NCBI GenBank assembly: GCA_031972835.1 | Contig: DALYDX010000019.1 | Span: forward strand, 1 to 13,426 | Direction: 5' to 3' | Source of the DNA: CAZLWF01 sp031972835 | GTDB taxonomy: Bacteria > Patescibacteriota > Minisyncoccia > Phycocordibacterales > UBA9973 | Length of the DNA stretch: 13,426 nt | Part shown: positions 1-4,988 of the stretch, piece by piece | Layout: each line of letters begins with the position of its first letter | Numbering within the stretch: the stretch's first letter is position 1 | Program-made: the position numbers and the translations under genes | Notes under the pieces: model-generated | What the model was told of the DNA's origin: nothing | The model's input: the letters and a program-made list of their open reading frames with translations, nothing else | Database searches by the model: none

Positions 1-30
1 GGTAAAAAAAGGTTTATACATATAACGGTT

Positions 31-74
31 ACTAAAAATTAAAATACCCCGAGTGGGGTATTTTAATTTTTAGT
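31..74 (-). terminator. Perfect 20-bp-arm hairpin, terminator of the acidic ORF
   Basis: Bases 31-50 and 55-74 are perfect reverse complements around a GAGT loop, with a CCCC/GGGG core and A/T-rich outer arms that give a U-tract on either strand. The arm nearest the gene contains the stop codon of the small acidic ORF (70-72), so the gene ends inside its own terminator. The symmetry suggests it could stop transcription from both sides. Confidence 0.85.
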
Positions 75-228
75 AAGCTTCGTCTTCTTCGTCTGTATCA
101 TCACCACCGTCTTCTTCTGTGATCACGTCATCTATAGATAAAAGATTTTCATCGTCTAACAAATCATCTCCTCCTAATGTTTCGAGGATATCTTCTTCGT
201 TTACATCCTTGTCGTCTTCGTTGTACAT
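70..228 (-). CDS. Small highly acidic hypothetical protein (52 aa)
   Basis: ATG at 226-228, TAA at 70-72. The product begins MYNEDDKDVNEEDILETL and ends DDTDEEDEAY. About 25 of 52 residues are Asp or Glu and there is a single Lys, so it is strongly anionic. It has no membrane segment, Cys pair or recognisable domain. I do not recognise the family; small acidic proteins of this kind can be nucleic-acid mimics, chaperone-like or simply disordered, and nothing here picks among them. It lies 108 bp beyond the end of ruvC on the same strand. A perfect terminator overlaps its stop codon, which supports a real transcription unit. No Shine-Dalgarno is seen; a weak TTGTGA...TAAATT pair lies upstream. 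Confidence 0.6.
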   Translation of the reverse strand: MYNEDDKDVNEEDILETLGGDDLLDDENLLSIDDVITEEDGGDDTDEEDEAY

Positions 229-327
229 TTATTATTTAATTTAATACTTATAAATTAGATCACAAAAATGTGTCTGCCGTATTTTTATCAAATACACTTT
301 GTCTTTGCAAGAAAAAAAACTCAATCG

Positions 328-336
328 TGTGGATAA
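328..336 (-). promoter_or_regulatory. Exact DnaA-box consensus match
   Basis: TGTGGATAA is the reverse complement of TTATCCACA, the high-affinity DnaA box. It lies immediately downstream of the ruvC stop codon. A single 9-mer can occur by chance and there is no cluster at this site, so its function is uncertain. Confidence 0.25.
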
Positions 337-822
337 CTAAATACTCCTGTGTTTTATCGTGGCAGAGAGAGTTAGGGCTATGGCAACCGCATCAAGCTCA
401 TCATCTCCCATTTTCTTGTTTTTGGTATCAATAAGCCTCCAGACCATCTTTGAAACATCGATTTTACTGGCTTTACCAAAACCAGTAACAGCAATCTTGA
501 TCTCCATAGGGGTAAATTCATGTATTTCCAATTTAGCCTTCTTTGCTTCATAGATAATCACACCCCTAGCTTCTGCTACATTCATAACAGTCTTCTGGTT
601 CATAGTCATATATAATTTCTCAATTCCTAAAACTTCAGGTTTATGTTCTTTTATACAAGATTCTATTCTTTTTCCAATTTGTACCAATCTGTCTGCAAAA
701 ATATCTTTTTTATTTGTTTCAAAACATTCAGAAAAAACCAACGTCTCACGTCCGGTATCGTTTTTGTCTACAATTGCAATTCCTAGTCTGTCAAAACCTG
801 GGTCAATTCCTAATATTCTCAT
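337..822 (-). CDS. ruvC: Crossover junction endodeoxyribonuclease RuvC
   Basis: RuvC is the dimeric nuclease that cuts Holliday junctions after RuvAB branch migration. The 161-aa product starts MRILGIDPG, the usual RuvC N-terminus. The four acidic ligands expected of the RNase H-like active site are visible: D7 (GIDPG), E68 (LGIEKLY), D141 and D144 (DDELDAVAIA). Length fits the family (about 160-175 aa). The ORF could be extended to a TTG at 862-864, 14 codons earlier. I prefer the ATG at 820-822 because it matches the family N-terminus and has a -35/-10 pair with the -10 only 6 nt upstream, the arrangement shared by its neighbours. ruvB lies upstream on the same strand with its own terminator; ruvA is not in the window. 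Stop is TAG. Confidence 0.95.
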   Translation of the reverse strand: MRILGIDPGFDRLGIAIVDKNDTGRETLVFSECFETNKKDIFADRLVQIGKRIESCIKEHKPEVLGIEKLYMTMNQKTVMNVAEARGVIIYEAKKAKLEIHEFTPMEIKIAVTGFGKASKIDVSKMVWRLIDTKNKKMGDDELDAVAIALTLSATIKHRSI

Positions 823-828
823 GTACAG

Positions 829-857
829 ATTATGATTTATTAATATCAATTTACCAA
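829..857 (-). promoter_or_regulatory. ruvC promoter (predicted leaderless)
   Basis: On the minus strand TTGGTA (852-857), a 17-nt spacer and CATAAT (829-834) precede the ruvC ATG by only 6 nt. The predicted transcript would start at or beside the ATG. Its -35 abuts the -35 of a divergent plus-strand promoter at 858-863. Confidence 0.6.
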
Positions 858-886
858 TTGACAAGCACCTCCTTTCTTGTTAGATT
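858..886 (+). promoter_or_regulatory. Consensus plus-strand promoter divergent from ruvC
   Basis: TTGACA (858-863, 6/6), a 17-nt spacer and TAGATT (881-886, 4/6) with TGT directly before the -10 (extended -10). It points into the ruvC-ruvB gap, where no protein gene is evident. The spacer contains CACCTCCTTTCT, identical to the usual 3' tail of 16S rRNA. Confidence 0.6.
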
Positions 887-892
887 ACAAAG

Positions 893-957
893 TGTGTTTT
901 CATGGGGATCCTTCGGCCAAAGTACCCTTAAAAAGGTATGGAGGCTGAGGGTTTTTA
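893..957 (+). ncRNA. Candidate small RNA between ruvC and ruvB
   Basis: A plus-strand promoter at 858-886 predicts transcription from about 893. The unit ends in a possible intrinsic terminator: ACCCTT (924-929) pairs with GAGGGT (947-952, one G-U), followed by five Ts (952-956). An alternative local stem CCTT-AAA-AAGG overlaps it. The ~65-nt RNA would run opposite to ruvC and ruvB. A 9-codon ORF (902-931) exists but lacks a ribosome site, so I favour a noncoding RNA. The stem is weak (17-nt loop), which limits confidence. Confidence 0.4.
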
Positions 958-981
958 AAAAGATCTTTAATTAAATAAATA

Positions 982-1007
982 CTAATAAATAATTTATTAT
1001 TTATTAG
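982..1007. repeat. AT-rich perfect inverted repeat (11-bp arms)
   Basis: Bases 982-992 and 997-1007 are exact reverse complements around TTTA. The arms are almost entirely A/T with one terminal C-G pair. It sits between the candidate small RNA and the ruvB terminator. It could be a weak terminator, a protein site or a by-product of AT-richness. Confidence 0.5.
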
Positions 1008-1034
1008 GAAAAGTTGTTCTTTTCATACTTGAAC

Positions 1035-1073
1035 AAAATAGGGATTTTCTGGAAACGGAGAATCCCTTATTTT
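1035..1073 (-). terminator. ruvB terminator hairpin
   Basis: AAAATA-GGGATT (1035-1046) pairs with AATCCC-T-TATTTT (1061-1073) with one bulged T at 1067. It lies 5 bp past the ruvB stop. On the minus strand the outer arm supplies the U-rich tail. Confidence 0.75.
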
Positions 1074-1077
1074 TATT

Positions 1078-2082
1078 TTAGAGTAGTTTCTCTTGGTTTA
1101 TCTCTTTATATTCAAAACCCAAATGCGCGTATGCTTTTTTAGTGACCACTCTTCCACGAGGAGTTCTATCGAGTAGGCCTCTTTGTATCAAGTAGGGCTC
1201 AACTACCTCCTCTATAGTTGCGTCCTCTTCGCTTGTTGCTGCTGCGATAGTGTTTAGTCCAACTGGACCACCGTCAAATTTTTCTATAATAGCAGTAAGC
1301 ACTGATCTATCTACCTCAGATAACCCAAGTTCGTCTATCCCAAGTAGTGATAATGCCAAGAAGACAGTTTTTTTATCAAAATCCTTTTTATGAACCTGTG
1401 CATAGTCACGCACTCTTTTTAGAAAGTAATTTGCTGTACGAGGTGTAAAACGACTTCGTTTTGCGATTTCTAGAACAGCATCTCTTTCTAGTGTTACTCC
1501 TAGTATTTTTGCAGAACGTTCGATAATATTTGCGATCTCTTCTTCTTTGTAAAACTCAAGACGAAAAGTTCCTCCAGAGAATCTTGAGCGAAGTGGTGCA
1601 GACAAAAGGGCAATACGAGTAGTCGCAGCAATAAGTGTAAATGCAGGTAGATCAAGTTGTATTGTTCGGGCAGATGGACCCTTGCCGATTATGATATCGA
1701 GTACCCCAGACTCCATCGCAGGATAGAGTACTTCCTCAACCATCTTATTTAAACGATGTATCTCGTCGATAAATAAAATATCACCAGGAGAAAGATTTGT
1801 AAGTATCGATGCGAGATCTCCTACCTTTTCAATAGCAGGACCTGAAGTGATCTTGATCTGCCTACCTGTTTCTTTTGCAATTAGATGTGCGAGGGTTGTT
1901 TTGCCCAAGCCTGGCGGACCATAAAAAAGTATATGTTCTGCGGGATGATTGCGTTCTTTGGCGGCAGTTAATAAAATTCGCAAATTTTCTTTTATTTGTT
2001 CTTGGCCTATGTATTCTTCCCAGGATTGTGGACGAAGCGTTAAATCAAGTCTGGTGTCAGTATTGTGAGTTTGGTCTTCCAT
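1078..2082 (-). CDS. ruvB: Holliday junction branch migration ATPase RuvB
   Basis: RuvB is the hexameric AAA+ motor that, loaded by RuvA, drives branch migration of Holliday junctions. From the ATG at 2080-2082 the product is 334 aa, the usual RuvB length. Visible motifs are Walker A GPPGLGKT (55-62), Walker B ILFIDEIHR (D106, E107), sensor 1 AATTR (152-156), arginine-finger region PLRSRF (163-168), and the C-terminal winged-helix segment RTPRGRVVT. A TTG seven codons upstream would add MRCILTT, but the ATG is better: a TATACT -10 lies 7 nt before it and the upstream TTG falls inside that promoter. No Shine-Dalgarno is visible. ruvC lies downstream but is separated by a terminator and a divergent promoter, so the two are probably not one operon. 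Confidence 0.97.
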   Translation of the reverse strand: MEDQTHNTDTRLDLTLRPQSWEEYIGQEQIKENLRILLTAAKERNHPAEHILFYGPPGLGKTTLAHLIAKETGRQIKITSGPAIEKVGDLASILTNLSPGDILFIDEIHRLNKMVEEVLYPAMESGVLDIIIGKGPSARTIQLDLPAFTLIAATTRIALLSAPLRSRFSGGTFRLEFYKEEEIANIIERSAKILGVTLERDAVLEIAKRSRFTPRTANYFLKRVRDYAQVHKKDFDKKTVFLALSLLGIDELGLSEVDRSVLTAIIEKFDGGPVGLNTIAAATSEEDATIEEVVEPYLIQRGLLDRTPRGRVVTKKAYAHLGFEYKEINQEKLL

Positions 2083-2089
2083 GGTTGTA

Positions 2090-2095
2090 AGTATA
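2090..2095 (-). promoter_or_regulatory. ruvB -10 element (predicted leaderless)
   Basis: TATACT on the minus strand ends 7 nt before the ruvB ATG. No convincing -35 is seen at 16-18 nt. The distance predicts a transcript starting at or next to the start codon. Confidence 0.5.
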
Positions 2096-2213
2096 CATCG
2101 CAAGTTGTTTTATATAAAGTAAGGTATAAAATTTGTTTTTTTGTTGCAAAATAAGGATCAAAAATGGAATTTTCCCATAAATAGACGCTTTCAAAATATT
2201 ACAAGATTTACTA

Positions 2214-2242
2214 TTGACAAAAAAATCCTAATATGCTAAGAT
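2214..2242 (+). promoter_or_regulatory. Near-consensus promoter for a small RNA
   Basis: TTGACA (2214-2219, 6/6), a 17-nt spacer and TAAGAT (2237-2242) preceded by TGC (extended -10). It is one of the best promoters in the window, yet no ORF follows; a hairpin with a T-run comes about 60 nt later. Confidence 0.75.
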
Positions 2243-2248
2243 GTAATC

Positions 2249-2309
2249 AGCGTAACGACATTGGTCGGAGAGGAGACATATAAAAGCCGTTTAAATATAG
2301 GGCTTTTTA
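2249..2309 (+). ncRNA. Candidate ~60-nt small RNA
   Basis: Transcription is predicted to start about 7 nt after the -10, near 2249. The unit ends with AAAAGCC (2282-2288) paired to GGCTTTT (2301-2307) over a 12-nt loop, then further T. Between them lie a short hairpin, CGAC-ATTG-GTCG (2256-2267), and a purine-rich single-stranded stretch GGAGAGGAGA (2267-2276) that resembles a Shine-Dalgarno sequence. No ATG/GTG/TTG ORF of useful length follows the purine tract, so I call it noncoding. A purine-rich tract could pair with pyrimidine-rich targets; that is speculation. I do not recognise an Rfam family. Confidence 0.55.
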
Positions 2310-2393
2310 TTTTTGCACTGTTTTCCACACAATGTCCACAAGACGATATTTTTTGGAACTATGCAAGAGTATGTATGTGCGTATACTTACAAA

Positions 2394-2563
2394 GCGTTAA
2401 TAAAAGAGGATAGAAATCTCTAAGCAATCAGATGAATTTTCTATATGTATTTGCGTAGGACGTTCTGGTACTATTTATAGACCACTGGAACCATCCTTCA
2501 AAAATATGTTACTTACTAGGCCTAGCCTTTTAAGGATTGTTTAGAGATTTGTATTCTTTTTTT
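2394..2563 (+). ncRNA. ssrS: Large structured RNA, 6S-like architecture
   Basis: Bases 2408-2429 pair with 2535-2556 at 21 of 22 positions (two G-U, one G-G mismatch); A-rich 2402-2407 can extend the stem into the T7 run at 2557-2563. Inside lies an interrupted apical hairpin at about 2455-2501: AGGA/TCCT, GUUC/GAAC, UGGU/ACCA and CUA/UAG around a UUUA loop. Between closing and apical stems are two long unpaired stretches; the 3' one holds a small AGGC-CUA-GCCU hairpin. A closing stem, large central bubble and interrupted apical stem in ~160 nt is the plan of 6S RNA, which binds the RNA polymerase housekeeping holoenzyme. A TATACT at 2382-2387 could be its -10. The T-run favours the plus strand. 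The symbol is provisional: the structured RNA is well supported, its identity as 6S is inference. Confidence 0.5.
2516..2525. repeat. 10-bp palindrome within the structured RNA
   Basis: CTAGGCCTAG is self-complementary. It overlaps the alternative small hairpin AGGC-CUA-GCCU on the 3' side of the central bubble of the 6S-like RNA. Confidence 0.5.
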
Positions 2564-2580
2564 ATTTTAAAAAAACTTTT

Positions 2581-2607
2581 AGAAAAATCCCCAAAAGGGA
2601 TTTTTCT
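2581..2607 (-). terminator. Methyltransferase terminator (probably bidirectional)
   Basis: AGAAAAATCCC (2581-2591) and GGGATTTTTCT (2597-2607) are perfect complements around CAAAA. It lies 10 bp past the methyltransferase stop. The stem is almost identical to the comM/LysM terminator at 10707-10738. Confidence 0.85.
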
Positions 2608-2617
2608 TTTATGCTTT

Positions 2618-3265
2618 TTATTTTTTTCTCAAGAGTGTTACAAGATACGCGAGATCACCCCTTTCTTCTATATAGTCAATTTTATAGTGTTCAAGTGTAA
2701 AATTTTTTCCAAAAAGATTTGTGATTTCATCGAGAGTAAAAAAGTGATATAAAACTCCTTCATTTTCAAAATCTCCCTTGTCGTCTTTCTTTGGGGTCCA
2801 GTGTAAGTACTTTTCTGTTTCTCTAGACAATAATGCGAGCAGTATATATCCACCTGGTTTTACAACACGGGTGCATTCCTCTATATATGTAGGCCAATCA
2901 GAGCGAGCAATATGTTGCAGGAGTCCGAAATCCATAACTCCGTCGAAACTTGCGTCGGCAAATTGTATATCAAGCGCATCACCTTCAATAAAGCGAATTT
3001 TGTCAGATATTTTGTTTACCTTTACCTCTTCGTTATTTTTTTCGACTATTTCTTTTACATATTCAAGACCGATGACTTTAAATCCGAGCTTTACAAGCTC
3101 AAAAGGGAATCGTCCACGACCACTTCCTAGATCCAGAAGCATCGCATTTGGCGGTAGATACGGTAGTAGATCTTTACCTTTTAGTGTGTACGGAGTATGT
3201 GTCCAGATATCACTACCTGTTCTATATGCACGTTCGAAATATTCTTTTTGAGATTCATATGACAT
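2618..3265 (-). CDS. Class I SAM-dependent methyltransferase
   Basis: The 215-aa product has the Rossmann-like methyltransferase core (Methyltransf_11/25 type). Motif I is LLDLGSGRG (43-51), with the acidic ribose-binding residue at E68 (GLEYV), then GDALD (95-99), FDGVMDFGLLQHI (108-119) and the post-motif VVKPGGYILL (134-143). The N-terminal part (residues 7-30, aromatic-rich, WTHTPYT) precedes the SAM core. The substrate cannot be told from sequence; it could be a small molecule, a quinone-like compound or another acceptor. The chosen ATG (3263-3265) has TATGAT 6 nt upstream; an alternative ATG at 3284-3286 would add MMLYDIS. It follows xer on the same strand after 41 bp but appears to have its own promoter. 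Confidence 0.88.
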   Translation of the reverse strand: MSYESQKEYFERAYRTGSDIWTHTPYTLKGKDLLPYLPPNAMLLDLGSGRGRFPFELVKLGFKVIGLEYVKEIVEKNNEEVKVNKISDKIRFIEGDALDIQFADASFDGVMDFGLLQHIARSDWPTYIEECTRVVKPGGYILLALLSRETEKYLHWTPKKDDKGDFENEGVLYHFFTLDEITNLFGKNFTLEHYKIDYIEERGDLAYLVTLLRKK

Positions 3266-3271
3266 GGATAT

Positions 3272-3277
3272 ATCATA
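3272..3277 (-). promoter_or_regulatory. Methyltransferase -10 element (predicted leaderless)
   Basis: TATGAT on the minus strand ends 6 nt before the preferred ATG at 3265. It supports that start over the upstream ATG at 3286. The -35 is not convincing. Confidence 0.45.
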
Positions 3278-3306
3278 CAACATCATGCATTAATTGCGAT
3301 ATGGAA

Positions 3307-4221
3307 TTATTTCTTTGAATGGAACTTCTTGTGCACATCACGTAGCTGTTTGTCTGTTACGTGTGTATATATCTGAGTAGTAGCGATATTTGCATGGCCG
3401 AGCATCATTTGGACCGATCGTATATCAGCGCCGTTTGAAAGTAGATCTGTAGCAAATGAGTGACGTATAACGTGAGGGGTTACTTTCTTGGAGATACCAG
3501 CTTTGATTGCGTAGTGCTTTACAATTCGTTCAATAGACCTCTGGGTAAGCCTACCACCACCAGCACCTTTGTTTCGTGCGTGTTGTATAAACATAGGTTC
3601 GTCTGTATCGGCACGTTTTTTTAGATACGCGCGAATTGCATCTTTGGCAGTATCTGAGAGGAATACAACACGAACTTTTTCGCCTTTTCCGCGGATTGAA
3701 AACTCATCTTTCGATAGATCCAAATCACGATTGAGTGAACAGAGTTCTGAAAGACGAAGTCCGGTAGAGAAAAAAAGTTCAAGTATCGCGCGATCGCGGA
3801 GGGATTTCAAGTCATCTCCATCGGGAGCTTTTAGGAGTCTGTTCAACTCTTCGACACTTATAAGATCCAGGTGTCTCTCCTTGATTTTGGCGAGCTCTAT
3901 AGCATCGGGAGATATAGCAGATATGCCACGTTTCATTAGGTATTTCAGAAATCTGCGTAGAGCAATCAAATAATAATTTTGAGTATTTTTCTTCATTGTG
4001 GCACTGGCTTGTCCGCGCACATGGATTCCAGGCTGACGGTTCAGGTGGAGTCTGTATTCACGGATCGTATCGTCGGTGATACTTTTCACACTCTCAGATT
4101 TTGCAAATTCAAAAAAACGAGACAAGTATCTTTCGTAATTTGAAACTGTATTGAGACTTGCTCCGCGTTCAATTTCCATATACTCCAGAAATTGTCGCTT
4201 GAGAATATCGATTTCAGACAT
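3307..4221 (-). CDS. xerD: Tyrosine recombinase, XerC/XerD type
   Basis: The 304-aa length matches XerC/XerD. An N-terminal SAM-like core-binding domain (about 5-100) is followed by the catalytic domain (about 120-300). All catalytic residues are visible: R156 (STGLRLSEL), K179 (RGKGEKVR), H250 and R253 (TPHVIRHSFAT), H276 (MLGHANI) and nucleophile Y285 (TTQIYTHV). These proteins resolve chromosome dimers at dif near the division septum; many reduced genomes use one Xer protein for both roles, so XerC versus XerD cannot be decided and the symbol is provisional. No integrase-style extra domain, att-like repeat or mobile cargo is seen nearby, which favours a housekeeping role. The ATG has a TATAAT 7 nt upstream. 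A divergent promoter for the small membrane gene starts 7 bp beyond that -10. Confidence 0.92.
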   Translation of the reverse strand: MSEIDILKRQFLEYMEIERGASLNTVSNYERYLSRFFEFAKSESVKSITDDTIREYRLHLNRQPGIHVRGQASATMKKNTQNYYLIALRRFLKYLMKRGISAISPDAIELAKIKERHLDLISVEELNRLLKAPDGDDLKSLRDRAILELFFSTGLRLSELCSLNRDLDLSKDEFSIRGKGEKVRVVFLSDTAKDAIRAYLKKRADTDEPMFIQHARNKGAGGGRLTQRSIERIVKHYAIKAGISKKVTPHVIRHSFATDLLSNGADIRSVQMMLGHANIATTQIYTHVTDKQLRDVHKKFHSKK

Positions 4222-4228
4222 ATGCCAA

Positions 4229-4237
4229 ATTATAGCA
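4229..4237 (-). promoter_or_regulatory. xer extended -10 promoter (predicted leaderless)
   Basis: On the minus strand TGC-TATAAT, a perfect -10 with the TGn extension, ends 7 nt before the xer ATG. The -35 position (AAGTCT) is poor, as is common with extended -10 promoters. Confidence 0.7.
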
Positions 4238-4240
4238 TTT

Positions 4241-4269
4241 TTGACTTTTAGAGACTTTTCGTATTTAAT
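4241..4269 (+). promoter_or_regulatory. Promoter of the small membrane gene
   Basis: TTGACT (5/6), a 17-nt spacer and TTTAAT (4264-4269, 5/6). Transcription would start near 4276, about 11 nt before the ATG at 4287. It lies close beside the divergent xer promoter, so the two may compete. Confidence 0.65.
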
Positions 4270-4286
4270 AGAGAAAATTGTTTTTT

Positions 4287-4580
4287 ATGAAAAATATAAT
4301 TATGTTGATTTTTAACTGGCTATTTCTGTTAATTCAATTCACACTTCGTGCTTTGAAAGGAATACTCATATTGTCCTTGTTTTTTTATCCTATATATTTC
4401 CTGTTAAATTATTTTGGATGGATTTCCGGTATAAGCTTATCTCTTTTTATGGTTTTAGTTTCTGCGCTAATAATGATTCGCAGGAATAATTCATGGAGAG
4501 ATATAGGATTTATGATATTGTTCATAGGACAAATGGTTTTTACGGACGCCAGTGTCTATGAGGACAAAGAAATGGTCTAA
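4287..4580 (+). CDS. Small hypothetical integral membrane protein (97 aa)
   Basis: The product begins MKNIIMLIFNWLFLLIQ and is dominated by hydrophobic stretches at about 4-20, 25-44 and 46-63, then a basic loop (IRRNNSWRD) and another hydrophobic segment (about 72-84), ending in an acidic tail (VYEDKEMV). This suggests three or four membrane segments. I do not recognise a family. The start is the ATG at 4287; a TTG at 4278 would add three residues but is not needed. It has its own promoter (4241-4269) and terminator (4591-4615), so it appears to be an independent unit between xer (divergent) and rpsO (downstream). It overlaps no other plausible gene. Confidence 0.65.
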   Translation: MKNIIMLIFNWLFLLIQFTLRALKGILILSLFFYPIYFLLNYFGWISGISLSLFMVLVSALIMIRRNNSWRDIGFMILFIGQMVFTDASVYEDKEMV

Positions 4581-4590
4581 AACTACCCAA

Positions 4591-4615
4591 AAGCCCCCGA
4601 TATCCTCGGGGGCTT
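4591..4615 (+). terminator. GC-rich terminator of the small membrane gene
   Basis: AAGCCCCCGA (4591-4600) and TCGGGGGCTT (4606-4615) are perfect complements around TATCC, starting 10 bp after the stop. The following tract (GCATTTTA) is only partly T. The end of the arm coincides with the -35 position of the rpsO promoter. Confidence 0.8.
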
Positions 4616-4642
4616 GCATTTTATGGGTAAATATGCTAATAT
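4614..4642 (+). promoter_or_regulatory. rpsO promoter (predicted leaderless)
   Basis: TTGCAT (4614-4619), 17 nt, then TGC-TAATAT (-10 at 4637-4642, extended). The ATG follows 9 nt later. The -35 overlaps the arm of the preceding terminator by two bases. Confidence 0.55.
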
Positions 4643-4651
4643 ATAGCCACA

Positions 4652-4912
4652 ATGCTTACAGTAAAGAAAAAACAAACAGTTATAAAGAAAAGCCAGGTTC
4701 ACGAAAAGGACACTGGTTCACCAGAAGTGCAGATAGCAATCCTATCGGCCTCTATTGACGAGCTTGCTACTCACCTCAAGAAACACAAGAAAGATGACCA
4801 CTCAAGACGAGGACTCATCAAGATGGTGGGCGACAGACGTTCACATTTGAAATATCTAGAAAAGAAAGACAAGACACGTCACGCTGCAGTAGTAAAAAAG
4901 ATTAAAGAATAA
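4652..4912 (+). CDS. rpsO: 30S ribosomal protein S15
   Basis: S15 binds 16S rRNA in the central domain early in 30S assembly and forms a bridge to the 50S subunit. The 86-aa product carries the family signature: DTGSPEVQIAILS (20-32), THLKKHKKDDHSRRGL, and RRSHLKYLEKKD. It has the usual lysine-rich character and near-normal length (about 88-89 in model bacteria). The ATG is preceded by an extended -10 at 9 nt and by no Shine-Dalgarno. In many bacteria rpsO is followed directly by pnp; here a NYN-domain gene and two terminators lie between them. The very short predicted 5' UTR leaves no room for the translational operator known from E. coli rpsO. Confidence 0.98.
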   Translation: MLTVKKKQTVIKKSQVHEKDTGSPEVQIAILSASIDELATHLKKHKKDDHSRRGLIKMVGDRRSHLKYLEKKDKTRHAAVVKKIKE

Positions 4913-4919
4913 TAAAAAT

Positions 4920-4951
4920 ATCACTCGGCCAAAGCCCGGGTGATGTTTTTT
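4920..4951 (+). terminator. rpsO terminator
   Basis: ATCACTCGG (4920-4928) pairs with CCGGGTGAT (4936-4944, one G-U), followed after one G by six Ts (4946-4951). It begins 8 bp after the rpsO stop. Confidence 0.85.
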
Positions 4952-4977
4952 ATTAACTCCCCGATTTATATACATTC

Positions 4978-4986
4978 TGCTACACT
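4978..4986 (+). promoter_or_regulatory. Extended -10 promoter of the NYN gene
   Basis: TGC-TACACT ends at 4986. Transcription would begin near 4993, just where the N run starts. The visible ATG at 4989 therefore probably lies upstream of the transcript, and the real start codon is likely hidden in the gap. Confidence 0.45.
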
Positions 4987-4988
4987 AG

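Noticed and set aside
337..864. Longer RuvC starting at TTG 862-864
   Set aside because: Adds 14 residues before the canonical RuvC N-terminus, the Shine-Dalgarno is too close, and a promoter lies inside the extension.
880..903. Seven-codon minus-strand ORF (MKTHFVI) before the strong Shine-Dalgarno upstream of ruvC
   Set aside because: Length is within chance and there is no minus-strand promoter for a leader-peptide mechanism.
902..931. Nine-codon plus-strand ORF (MGILRPKYP) inside the candidate small RNA
   Set aside because: Too short, no ribosome site, and its end lies inside the proposed terminator stem.
2321..2340. Replication origin suggested by DnaA-like boxes
   Set aside because: Only two imperfect boxes, no dnaA/dnaN nearby, and no box cluster next to an unwinding element.
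2778..3251. 157-aa plus-strand ORF opposite the methyltransferase
   Set aside because: Serine/arginine-rich composition typical of an antisense shadow; the minus-strand frame has clear SAM motifs.
3307..4221. Integrase of a mobile element
   Set aside because: Length and motifs fit Xer, and no att repeats, transposase, phage or cargo genes are nearby.
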